From assembly GCF_024497955.1 (NCBI RefSeq), contig NZ_JANHKP010000019.1:1-64000 (forward strand): 64,000 bases of DNA, read 5' to 3'. Numbering within the stretch: position 1 is the first letter of the stretch; every line of letters starts with the position of its first letter. The position numbers and the translations under genes were made by a program. The DNA comes from Streptomyces sp. C10-9-1. GTDB taxonomy: Bacteria; Actinomycetota; Actinomycetes; Streptomycetales; Streptomycetaceae. This document shows, piece by piece, positions 9,301 through 16,611 of the stretch. Under the pieces are notes generated by a model. That model did no database searches and had not been told where the DNA came from. It worked only from the letters and a program-made list of their open reading frames with translations.

Positions 9301-10657
9301 CTGCTTCGAGCAGGGTGGCGTGTGCCACCGCGCGGAGCAGGTGCGCCGAAAGCACCGATCCCGGCTCCGAGGTCAGCTCCAGCACCCGGGCGGCATACCG
9401 GGAGCACGCCAGGAGCTCGGCCGGGCGGCCGCCGGAGAGGTCCAGGGCGCGTGTCGCGAGCATCAACCGGGGCACGTGGGCGTCGTCCCGGTCCGGGTCC
9501 CAGCGCCGGGCGGCCTCCCGGAGCATCCGGAAGGCGTGCTCCCGTTCCTCCGCGTCGTCGGCGGCGGGGGTGAGGTGGTCGAGGAGGAAGACCGCCAGGG
9601 TGGACAGCTCGTCCGGCTCGGCCTCCGCGAGGTGGCCCGGGGAGGCGGCGAGCGACCGGACCCCGGGCACCAGTGCGTGCGCGGGTTCGGCCGCGCCGTC
9701 CAGCCGCCAGGCCAGCACGGCCGCGACCGCGCTCAGGACGTCCGAGCGCCACGCCCGCTCCGTCCAGGAGAAGCCGTCCTCGCCGGGCGGCTCGGACGGC
9801 TGCTCCCCGCCCGGGTCCCCGGCCAGCTCCCACGCCAGTGCGGCCGCGGTGGACAGGGCGGTCTCCGCCCGGCGCAGCAGGGCGCTGTCACCGGTGAGCT
9901 GCCCCTGCTCCAGCAGCGTGATCCCCCGGGCCCCGGTGAGCCGGGCCCGTTCGCCGGGTTCGGCGTCCGGAGTCACGGCCTGCGCGAAGTGCTCCGCCGC
10001 CGCGGCGAGCCGGGGGGCGTCGCGCTCGGCCATCGCCCGTTCCGCGACCAGGCCGGCCAGTGCCGCGTGGGTGGCGGCGGCGAGCGGCGGCGGCAGCGGC
10101 GGTCGGCCGCGCAGGGCGGCGGTGTAGCGGGCCGTCGCCTGTGCGCGGTGGTCCTCCGCACCGGTGCGGTGCCAGCGCAGCGCGGCGATGTCGGCCAGAT
10201 GCAGCCGGGCGCCCCAGGCCACCTCGTCCTCCACGGATCCCGCCGGGAGGCCGTCGACCGCGGCCACGAGCGCCTCGGCGCGGTCCACCTCGGCCGGCGG
10301 CGGCTCGCCGTCCGCCTCCAGCAGCAGTTCGGCCAGCACCAGATGGCCCCGGGCCGCCCGGTCGACGGCCGGTCCGCCGTGGGCGAGGCCCTGGCCCAGG
10401 CCCCGTTCGAGCGCGGCGCGGGCCAGGGCGTGGTCGTACTCGGCCTGCGCGGGGTCCAGCCCGTCCACCAGGCGCCCGCCGCAGAGCAGTCCGAGTTCCA
10501 GCCAGGCCGTGCGGGCCTCGGGGGAGTGCGCGGGGGTCTGGCGGGCACGGGTCAGCAGCAGGTCCCGGTCCCAGCGCGAGGCGTCGTAGGGGGAGTCGTC
10601 CGGCGGGGGCGGCAGCGGGTGGTCGGGCTCGAAGGCGGGAGCGGGGAAGACGGTCAT
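6368..10657 (-). CDS. Giant CHAT-domain protein (caspase-like cysteine peptidase with helical repeats)
   Basis: A 1429-residue protein. The C-terminal 350 or so residues are a CHAT domain, a clan CD cysteine peptidase fold related to separase and caspases. The predicted catalytic dyad is His1273 in HLACHA and Cys1323 in LLAACRS, 50 residues apart, followed by the typical GARSVIGSLWPVPD strand. The first 1000 residues are alanine/leucine/arginine-rich helices resembling degenerate TPR-type repeats, usually the sensing or partner-binding part of CHAT proteins. No transmembrane helix or nucleotide-binding motif is seen. The ATG has a GAGGAG site eight bases upstream. It lies between the membrane protein and TerD genes. 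Proteases of this kind act as activated effectors in bacterial immunity and cell death; the substrate and trigger here are unknown. Confidence 0.88.
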   Translation of the reverse strand: MTVFPAPAFEPDHPLPPPPDDSPYDASRWDRDLLLTRARQTPAHSPEARTAWLELGLLCGGRLVDGLDPAQAEYDHALARAALERGLGQGLAHGGPAVDRAARGHLVLAELLLEADGEPPPAEVDRAEALVAAVDGLPAGSVEDEVAWGARLHLADIAALRWHRTGAEDHRAQATARYTAALRGRPPLPPPLAAATHAALAGLVAERAMAERDAPRLAAAAEHFAQAVTPDAEPGERARLTGARGITLLEQGQLTGDSALLRRAETALSTAAALAWELAGDPGGEQPSEPPGEDGFSWTERAWRSDVLSAVAAVLAWRLDGAAEPAHALVPGVRSLAASPGHLAEAEPDELSTLAVFLLDHLTPAADDAEEREHAFRMLREAARRWDPDRDDAHVPRLMLATRALDLSGGRPAELLACSRYAARVLELTSEPGSVLSAHLLRAVAHATLLEAGGNTADPGAADVRKAATAGTGATADPAHWAATVERLAGPAETVGELFRRWRQGAGRDSHHAGHARFLLRHASVLDPTRKVLTDDRIRALVDAGGPRAGEPSRHSHLALGAALGHYGALHTGPLLAEAAEAAEAALRDDSPSGMSAAQAAGVAGMAATLRTLHGLMNGGYDDIDAGVRELEALGRRLEAIPAADRAGLPDPSALQRLMDIVRLYRAESSPQERVEAIAAMDPQDIGLRGDHPAWQALTTALSRSGSPQGAPPSPGAGPPAREIILSTAGMPPLQRASWLLLAGTARVSEATASGDRAARRDATTLILAARETASRGDDVWLAGGMLLGFTGCQDAVLGRPWSRRRRLDEAVGHLEEVYRECRGPEHPWRGRSGLLLAKALRLRGDRAQGDRTAGRRVAAEALRATAYAVLLQSGTADAASAATEATEAALTVARWCLADGVPAEAVTALDACRGLALHAATTARTVDRRLSEAGHGALADRWSRAAAPGGSAPTALRREVLDVLLTLDGSAADRLLSPPSVPEIAAALRALGRDALVYLLPAAATGAAGDAAGAAIAVASDGRVTVVPLPGLREEAEPLRAYVEHLEPTGEAPSRGPGSPAGPGAPGPMGVPGSPAPAAFDPLAAFDTLATATRRPVPQRDLGGPPGRRTGTLPQRLDRLTAWAWDTVVAPLSGALGRSLPTGRTPRLVLIPMGELSAVPWHAAWCAEGDGRRYALRTVEFTYSASARLLCEVAARPARARTDAALVVGDPTGDLPFAGREALAVRDSYYPRAVFLGREDTGGSERAARPAELLRWIRSGAGRGGTLHLACHATVVGGARSSAALILHGGTLSAEDLTESVGGSDGGSDGGTHPDLVLLAACRSHVSGRGANEAYTLATAFLTAGARSVIGSLWPVPDAATSLLMFMTHHYLRVEGRQPAEALRLAQLWMLDPDRVLPTGTPPGLARLVPRIVPDDLSAWAGFIATGH

Positions 10658-10751
10658 CGGTGCGACTCCTCGTGCAGGCGCCTGGTCGTGGAGCGGGGGA
10701 GCGGTCCCGGCGGCGGCGAGGGGGCTCGGCCCCTGGCGGGCGGGGCCCGGG

Positions 10752-11801
10752 TCAGGCCCTCAGCACCACGCCGTGCCGGGTGGTCAGCCGGCGGACCTCC
10801 CACCACGCCACGGCCGAGACGGACAGCGGACCGCCCAGCACGAACAGCAGGGAGAGGGCGAAGGGGCCGGGCGGGAAGCCGGACTGCAGCAGGGCGACCG
10901 GCGTGAACTCCCACACGAGGAGGGCGGTGAGCAGGGCGGGCAGCGCCTTGTGGATCCCCCCGGTGCCGAAGCCGCTCCGTACGACGAGGCTGGAGGAGAA
11001 GACCGTGAACACCGCCGCCCAGTACAGGCCCAGGAGGGTGGCGACGGCGAGGAGGAAGGCCAGGAACGGGGCGTCCTCGGTGGCGGTCATGAGCGGGTAG
11101 ACCGCCAGGGCGAGCAGGGGGACGGCGGTGAGCGCGCCCACGTACTTCGCCAGGGTGACCAGGGGGGGCCTCAGCTCGGAGCGCATCCGGGTGTGCTCGC
11201 CGTGGGAGGCCCATCTCATCAGGAGGAACACCAGCAGCGGGGCGGTGAGCACCAGCAGCCACGGGGCGATCATCAGGCGGATCGCGCCGCCCGCCAGGGC
11301 CTCCTCCACGTCGGTGCGCGTGCCGTAGGCGAACAGGAAGGACGTGGAGGCGAGCAGGGCGAGCACCGCACGGGTCTTCTTCACCCGGGACAGGGTGTCG
11401 TCGGCGACCGGCTGCGCCGGGTGGCTGAACACGGTGTGCGCCCGGCTGCGGGCCGAGCGGGTGAGGGCGTACAGCGTGACCAGGGGTATTCCCAGCGGCA
11501 TGAACAGCACGAGGGTGAAGCAGCCGGGTGAGAGCTGGGCCCACTCCCGCACGGTGCGCCACTCGCGGTGGGAGGGAGAGGGGCTCGGCGAGCCTCCCGG
11601 TCCCCAGTTCTCGGGGTCCTGGTAGGGGCTGCCCCAGCCGGGCGGCGGGCCGGGCGGGGGCCCGGGGGGCATGCCCGGGGGGTGGCCGGGAACGGGGCCG
11701 GGTGCCTGCCCGGGGAGGAACCCCGGGCCCTGACCGGGGGCCGGGCCGTAGGGCCCGTACGGTCCGCCGGGCGGGTTCGGGTTCGGTGTCGTGCCGGTCA
11801 T
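10752..11801 (-). CDS. Multi-pass membrane protein of the CHAT operon
   Basis: A 349-residue protein. The first 75 residues are glycine/proline-rich and disordered (repeats of PYGP, PGPPPG). About six to seven transmembrane helices follow, the first near residues 85-110. I recognise no transporter or enzyme family. The ATG at 11801 is chosen because AGGAGG lies six bases upstream; the open frame extends to 12050 but without initiation signals. It is the first gene of the operon continuing into the CHAT and TerD genes (94-base gap). It could anchor the complex at the membrane or be its target, but nothing in the sequence decides this. Confidence 0.78.
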   Translation of the reverse strand: MTGTTPNPNPPGGPYGPYGPAPGQGPGFLPGQAPGPVPGHPPGMPPGPPPGPPPGWGSPYQDPENWGPGGSPSPSPSHREWRTVREWAQLSPGCFTLVLFMPLGIPLVTLYALTRSARSRAHTVFSHPAQPVADDTLSRVKKTRAVLALLASTSFLFAYGTRTDVEEALAGGAIRLMIAPWLLVLTAPLLVFLLMRWASHGEHTRMRSELRPPLVTLAKYVGALTAVPLLALAVYPLMTATEDAPFLAFLLAVATLLGLYWAAVFTVFSSSLVVRSGFGTGGIHKALPALLTALLVWEFTPVALLQSGFPPGPFALSLLFVLGGPLSVSAVAWWEVRRLTTRHGVVLRA

Positions 11802-12111
11802 CGTGTCCTCCTGCGCGAGGGTGCCCAGCGGGGCGGGGCACGCTGGTGGCCGCTCCCGGGGGCACGCGCGAGGGCGCACGGAAGCCGGGGGCGGGGGTAC
11901 GGGAGACGGGTACGGAGTTCGGGCCGGAGGGCGCCTGCGACGGCGCCATGACGGTGCGTCAGAGTGCCGGCGGCGGCGCTGGGCGCCGAACCGCGGCCGA
12001 CCTCCAGTGAACCCCAACAGGCGCCCTGGAAAAGGCGTTTCGTCGTACATTCCCGGAAGTCGCCCCGGATTCGCCCGACGGACGACCTGTCCGATCTGTC
12101 AGGCTTGCCGC
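11802..12111. promoter_or_regulatory. Divergent promoter region between CHAT operon and caspase gene
   Basis: This 310-base stretch separates the divergent starts at 11801 (minus) and 12112 (plus) and must hold both promoters. The segment 12020-12110 is less GC-rich than its surroundings and contains TACATT (12046-12051) as a possible -10 element, without a clear -35. No strong inverted repeat or riboswitch is seen. Confidence 0.4.
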
Positions 12112-13944
12112 ATGCCGACGGTCAACTGCCTCCTCGTGGGGATCGACGACTACGCCGACTCCCCTCTGTCGGGCTGCCTCAACGACATAGCCGCGGCGGA
12201 GCACTGGATCCGCTCCCTCCCCGGCACCGATGCGAACATCCGCGTCCTCGCCGACGCACAGGCCCGCCGCGACGCGGTCGTCGCGGCGATCACCGGTCAC
12301 CTGGGCGCCTCCGGCCCCGGGGACACCGCCCTGCTGTGGTTCAGCGGCCACGGCTCCGAGGACGAGACGTGGGACGCACGCGAGGCCACCGGCCGGGCCC
12401 AGGCCCTGGTCTGCCACGACGGCGAGGCCGACGGCGCGGAGGCCCTGGCCGACGACCTGCTGGGCGCCCTGCTCGACGGCGTCGCCGCGCGGGGCGCGCA
12501 TGTCGTCGCCGTCCTGGACTGCTGCTACGCGGGCGGCGCCACCCGCGAGGAGCGCCGGGGTGAGACCGGGCGGCCCCGCAGCACGGCCTGGCGGCCGTCC
12601 TGGGGCCGCCGCCCCGGGCGCGGCGCCGGGTCGCTCCCGGGCCGTGCCGACCCGCCCCGGCACGTGCTGCTGGCGGCGAGCCGACTGGACGAACCCGCCT
12701 ACGAGACACGGGCCGAACCCGTCCGCGGGGCCTTCAGCCAGGCCCTGCTCGGGGTCCTGGACGAACTGGGGCCCGAGGCGTCCTGCCGGGAGCTGCTCGA
12801 CCTCGCCGCGGCGAGGACGGGCGGCGGCGGACGGCAGCACCCCACCCTCTACGGCCGCGGGGACCGCGCCTTCCTGCACGGCGGCCCGGTGCCCGTGGCC
12901 CGGTTCCGCCTCGGCTTCGCCCGCGGCGCCTGGACGGTCAACTGCGGCGCCGTGCACGGACTGCGCGCCCCGGGATCGGAGTTCACGGCCCGCCCGGCCT
13001 CGGGCGGGACCGGCACGCTCGTCGTGCGCGAGGTGCTTCCGGAGTCCTCCCGGGTCGAACCGGTGGACGGCCTCGCGGCGCGGCTCGACCCCTCCCGGCT
13101 GACGCCGGTGGTGCCGTCCGCGCTGGCCTTCCCCCCGGCCGCGGTCAGCGTCCTCGGCGACCGCGCGTGGACCGGTCCGCTCGCCGACGCGGTCGACGGC
13201 CACCCGCTGCTCTCCACCACCGGGGACGGGACGCCGCTGGCCGTCGAGGTGCGGGACGGCCTCGCGTACGTCCGGGGCGGCGCCCGCGCCCTGCCGCCGC
13301 TCGCCGTGCGGGACGCCGGAGATCTGGTGGAGGCGGTCGACGCCCTGGCGCACCTCGCCCACTGGCACCGCGTCCGGGACCTCGCCAACCCCGATCCGTC
13401 GCTGTCCGGGCTGGTCGGCATCACCCTGGAACCGCTGCGCGGTGCCCAGCGGCACTCGGTGACCGGGGAGGTGGTGCACGAGTACACCCCCGACGGGCGG
13501 GAACCGCAGGTGGCGGTCACCCTCCACAACCACGCGGACCGCAGGCTCTGGTGCGTGCTGCTGGACCTGACGGACGACCACGGCAGCTCGCACGCGCTCT
13601 ACGAGGGGGACTTCGTCGGACCCGGGCGCACGGCGCGCGCCCGGCGGGGCGAGCCCGTCTGGCTCTACCTGCCCGAGGACCGGCCGGTGCGACCGGGCGC
13701 GTACGTCCGGGACTGGCTGAAACTCGTGGTGGCCGAGGAGGAGTTCGACCCGGCACCGCTGCTGCTTCCGCCGTGGCCCTCGCGGCACGGCCGGAGGGGC
13801 CCCCGGAGCACGCCGCCTCCGCTGCTGCGGTTCGCCGCGCCCGACCGCCTGCGCAAGGTGGGCGGCCCGCCCCGGCAGCCCGGCGCGTGGGGGACCGCGA
13901 TGCTCGCGCTGCGCACCCAGGTACCCGGTCCGCGGAGGGGCTGA
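12112..13944 (+). CDS. Caspase-family (metacaspase-like) peptidase
   Basis: A 610-residue protein with an N-terminal caspase p20-like domain (about 1-270): strand NCLLVGIDDY, then LLWFSGHGSED with catalytic His80, then VVAVLDCCYAGG with catalytic Cys138 (the DCCYAG version of the DSCHSG motif). The p10-like part includes HVLLAAS and GAFSQALLGVLD. Residues from about 280 form an extension of beta-rich modules with a substrate-facing or ligand-binding look (a VAVTLHNHADRRLWCVLL strand pair near 465). No signal peptide. The ATG at 12112 matches the start of the conserved fold; no Shine-Dalgarno is visible, so the message may be leaderless. It is divergent from the CHAT operon, placing two clan CD proteases back to back. 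Confidence 0.88.
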   Translation: MPTVNCLLVGIDDYADSPLSGCLNDIAAAEHWIRSLPGTDANIRVLADAQARRDAVVAAITGHLGASGPGDTALLWFSGHGSEDETWDAREATGRAQALVCHDGEADGAEALADDLLGALLDGVAARGAHVVAVLDCCYAGGATREERRGETGRPRSTAWRPSWGRRPGRGAGSLPGRADPPRHVLLAASRLDEPAYETRAEPVRGAFSQALLGVLDELGPEASCRELLDLAAARTGGGGRQHPTLYGRGDRAFLHGGPVPVARFRLGFARGAWTVNCGAVHGLRAPGSEFTARPASGGTGTLVVREVLPESSRVEPVDGLAARLDPSRLTPVVPSALAFPPAAVSVLGDRAWTGPLADAVDGHPLLSTTGDGTPLAVEVRDGLAYVRGGARALPPLAVRDAGDLVEAVDALAHLAHWHRVRDLANPDPSLSGLVGITLEPLRGAQRHSVTGEVVHEYTPDGREPQVAVTLHNHADRRLWCVLLDLTDDHGSSHALYEGDFVGPGRTARARRGEPVWLYLPEDRPVRPGAYVRDWLKLVVAEEEFDPAPLLLPPWPSRHGRRGPRSTPPPLLRFAAPDRLRKVGGPPRQPGAWGTAMLALRTQVPGPRRG

Positions 13945-14033
13945 GGCCCTCCCCCTGGGGGAGGTGCCGCCCCGGAACGGCACGGTGCCCCGAAACGGCA
14001 CGGCGCGCCGCCCCGGCCGCTCGCCCGGGCGGC

Positions 14034-14696
14034 TCAGCGCACGGCGGGCGCCACCCGGGCGCCGTATCCGAGGAGGACCCCGTTCAGCCAGCGCTCGCCC
14101 TCCGGCGTCCCGAAGTCGACCGGCGGAGCCGCATCGGCCTCCAGCAGCTTCGCCGGGCAGCGGTCCTCGAAGAGCACGGCCACCCGGTCCGCGGGCTCCC
14201 GCTTGGAGGGCCACACGAACCCCTGCGCCCAGGGCCTCGTCCGCTCCCTGAGCCACCGCGCCCAGTCCCGGGTCTGCGGGTACTCGGGATGCTCGGCGTG
14301 GATCAGCCACGAGTCCTGGCCGACCGACGCGAGGTCGGCGCCCGACATCAGGGACAGCACCTCGACCTCCTCCGCCAGCCGCAGATAGGACAGGCTGCGC
14401 CGGGCCACGGCGCCCCGGGGGATCAGCCGGAGCCCGCCGTCGGGAGTGAAGGGCACCGAGCGCAGCAGCACCTCGCTCACCGCCGCGCCCACGCCGAAGC
14501 CGGCGTACAGATAGGGGTAGGGCGCGCGCGGGGTGCTGTCGAAGCGGCCCCCGCCGTACAGCTCCTGCGACGGGACGGGGTTGAAGCCCGCGGCGGGGCG
14601 GTGGGAGGAGTGCACCCGGTACAGCAGGGTGCCGGCGGGCAGCGACGCCCGGTGCGGGACGCCGGGCAGTGCGGCGGGCGGCGGCTGGTTGGGCAC
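14034..14696 (-). CDS. RES-family toxin, probable NAD+ phosphorylase
   Basis: A 220-residue protein with the RES fold: LYRVHS (Arg27), YGGGRFDS (Arg51), YLYAGFGVGAAVSEVLLR (Glu75) and GFVWPSKR (Ser164), supplying the Arg, Glu and Ser that name the family. Characterised members such as MbcT destroy NAD+ by phosphorolysis and kill or arrest the cell when not held by their antitoxin. The GTG start lies three bases after the stop of the antitoxin-like gene, so translation is coupled. Third gene of the macro, antitoxin, RES operon. The relation to the family is clear; NAD+ as substrate is by family knowledge. Confidence 0.85.
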   Translation of the reverse strand: MPNQPPPAALPGVPHRASLPAGTLLYRVHSSHRPAAGFNPVPSQELYGGGRFDSTPRAPYPYLYAGFGVGAAVSEVLLRSVPFTPDGGLRLIPRGAVARRSLSYLRLAEEVEVLSLMSGADLASVGQDSWLIHAEHPEYPQTRDWARWLRERTRPWAQGFVWPSKREPADRVAVLFEDRCPAKLLEADAAPPVDFGTPEGERWLNGVLLGYGARVAPAVR

Positions 14697-14699
14697 GGA

Positions 14700-15371
14700 T
14701 CAGTCCCCCTCGCCCAGACCCGCCGCGTCGAGCCCGGCGGCCCACAGCGCGGCGTCCTGCCCGGTGCCCGGCAGCTCCGAGGGCGGCCGTCCCCACCAGG
14801 CGTGTTCCGACAGCCACCAGTCGGCCGTCCCCCACGGGTCCTCGGCCGATCCGAGCAGGGTGTTCACCCGCAGGACGACCTCCCAGGGGTGCCCGTGGGG
14901 GTCGAACTGGAAGGCCGGGTAACGGCGTTGCCCTCGGGGATCGGTGAGCACGAGCAGGGCGCGGTCCGGGGGGCGGGCACCGCCGCGGGCGGCCTCGTCC
15001 TCCGGCAGCGCGGGCGCGCCCAGCAGGCGCTCGCGGACCGGCCCGAGCACCGGGCCCACCATGGGGTTGCCGTCGATCACCAGCATGCACAGGTCCCCGG
15101 CGTCGAAGCCGCCCGCCTCCCGGCCCGGCGACCCGGCGAGGCGGGACGCGCCGGCCTCCTTCCGCAGCCCGAGGGTCTCGTCCTCGGGCAGGGCGCCGAG
15201 GACGGCCGCGAGGGCCCGCTCCGCCAGCACCTCGGCCTCCGGTCCGCCGGGCGCCTCCTCGCGGATGCGGGCCAGCAGCGCGGCGAGTTCACGGTGCGCG
15301 GACGGCGGCAGCCGCCGGCCCAACGGCTCCCAGCGCGAGGCGAGCACCCCCAGCGCCTCCCAGGCCCTCAT
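14700..15371 (-). CDS. ParS/MbcA-like antitoxin for the RES toxin
   Basis: A 223-residue protein whose C-terminal 70 residues carry the pattern of the Xre/MbcA/ParS toxin-binding domain: RRYPAFQFDPHG, then a helix (VVLRVNTLL) and a WWL...WWGRPPSEL end. The N-terminal half is helical without a clear DNA-binding helix-turn-helix, so it may neutralise the toxin without repressing transcription. Its ATG overlaps the stop of the macro-domain gene (ATGA at 15368-15371), and its stop is three bases from the RES start. Position immediately upstream of a RES gene is the classical antitoxin position. Identification rests on domain pattern and context. Confidence 0.75.
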   Translation of the reverse strand: MRAWEALGVLASRWEPLGRRLPPSAHRELAALLARIREEAPGGPEAEVLAERALAAVLGALPEDETLGLRKEAGASRLAGSPGREAGGFDAGDLCMLVIDGNPMVGPVLGPVRERLLGAPALPEDEAARGGARPPDRALLVLTDPRGQRRYPAFQFDPHGHPWEVVLRVNTLLGSAEDPWGTADWWLSEHAWWGRPPSELPGTGQDAALWAAGLDAAGLGEGD

Positions 15372-16537
15372 CGTGCTCCCTCCGCCACCCTGCCGCACCG
15401 GTACGCGGACGGCTCCCCGGTCTCCTCCACGCGGCGGCCGCCCAGTACCCGCAGCACCGCCCCGGCCGCCGCGGGCCGGCGGGTCACCAGGTGCACCTCG
15501 CGTCCCCCGGCGGCCACCGCGGCCATGGCGGGCCACAGCGCGCTCACGCTCTCCTCCACCGGAAGCCCGCCCCGCCCGGCGCCCAGCAGCGTGAAGCAGA
15601 CCGACCGCAGCGGCGGACCGGACGCCGCGGCCTCCTGCGCCAGCAGGGCCAGCACCCCCGACGCGGCGGCGGCGACATCGCGCGGCAGGACGTCGTAGTC
15701 GTTCGACCCGGCACGCGGAATGGCCACGGCCGCGTGGTAGACCCGGCGCACACCCCGCCCCGCCAGGGCTCCGGCCTCCGTGGGGACGACCGTGCCCGGT
15801 TCGACCGGGCCGTGCGGTATCCCGTGCGTCTCCCGCCAGGCCGCCAGCCCCTCCTGGAGCGGGTCCCGCAGGACGATTCCCGAGGGGCCGCGCACCGCCG
15901 CCGCCCGCCGCAGCCCGGCCGACAGCGAGGCCTTGTAGGTGCCCGGAAGCACCAGATGGGTGTTGGTCGGCGCCACCACCACGTCCACCCCGCGCACCAG
16001 TTCCACCGGGTGGACATGGAGCACGATCCGCGCGGCGGCGCCCCCGCCGCGCACCTCGACGAGCCGGTGCTGCAGCTCCGGCGACGGCAGCCCGGCTTCC
16101 CGCCCCGCGGTCCCGCGGGGCGCACCGGCGGTGCCCACGGCGGCGATCCAGCACACCTGCTCCGCCACCTGCCCCAGCACCTCGGCCTCCTGGGACTTGC
16201 GGAACCTCTCCACGCTCACCCCGTAGACGCCCGCGGCCAGTCTGCGCCGGTCGGCGGCCGGACGTCCGCGCAGCGCCGGGGAGAGGCCGAGGGAGCATGC
16301 GGCCGCCTCCCGCAGGTCACCCTCGCCGAGCAGGTCCAGGGCGGCCCGCAGCGTCCGTTCGACGGCGATCGGCCAGGCGAGCGTGGCGGGTTCCGAGGTG
16401 GCGGAGGCCGCCCGCCGCAGCTGCGGGACGTCGAGTTCACGCAGCCGGGTCAGGCCCTCGCGGCGAACCGCCTTGATCTCGTCCAGTACTGACGCGGGGT
16501 CGACGGGTTCCTCGGTCGGCCATCCCATGGCGCCCAT
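15368..16537 (-). CDS. Macro-domain-like protein with helical N-terminal domain
   Basis: A 389-residue protein. Residues 60-130 form a helical domain with the pattern LGLSPALRGRPAADRR and GVSVERFRKSQE, which I recall from many streptomycete proteins linked to conflict genes. Residues about 168-352 look like a macro domain: the VDVVVAPTNTHL strand-turn (184-195), GTVVPTEAGAL (248-258), VRRVYHAAV and the glycine-rich LLGAGRGGLPVEES (318-330) that would hold the ADP-ribose phosphates. Macro domains bind or hydrolyse ADP-ribose derivatives. First gene of the operon; overlaps the antitoxin gene by ATGA. An alternative ATG is at 16528. No good ribosome-binding site is seen for either. The macro assignment is by motif and needs a profile search. 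Confidence 0.68.
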   Translation of the reverse strand: MGAMGWPTEEPVDPASVLDEIKAVRREGLTRLRELDVPQLRRAASATSEPATLAWPIAVERTLRAALDLLGEGDLREAAACSLGLSPALRGRPAADRRRLAAGVYGVSVERFRKSQEAEVLGQVAEQVCWIAAVGTAGAPRGTAGREAGLPSPELQHRLVEVRGGGAAARIVLHVHPVELVRGVDVVVAPTNTHLVLPGTYKASLSAGLRRAAAVRGPSGIVLRDPLQEGLAAWRETHGIPHGPVEPGTVVPTEAGALAGRGVRRVYHAAVAIPRAGSNDYDVLPRDVAAAASGVLALLAQEAAASGPPLRSVCFTLLGAGRGGLPVEESVSALWPAMAAVAAGGREVHLVTRRPAAAGAVLRVLGGRRVEETGEPSAYRCGRVAEGAR

Positions 16538-16611
16538 CGTGGCACGGGAGGGGCAGGGGGCACGAGCGGTTCGCGGCTTCCGCCGGGCCGGGTCCGCCGC
16601 GCGCTGCGGGG

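Noticed and set aside
11640-11790. Repetitive GGGCCC-rich DNA
   Set aside because: It encodes the glycine/proline-rich N-terminus of the membrane protein; no regular repeat unit is present.
11959-15090. A minus-strand open frame of 1043 codons across the caspase gene
   Set aside because: It is the antisense shadow of the caspase gene, with arginine/alanine/glycine composition and no domain.
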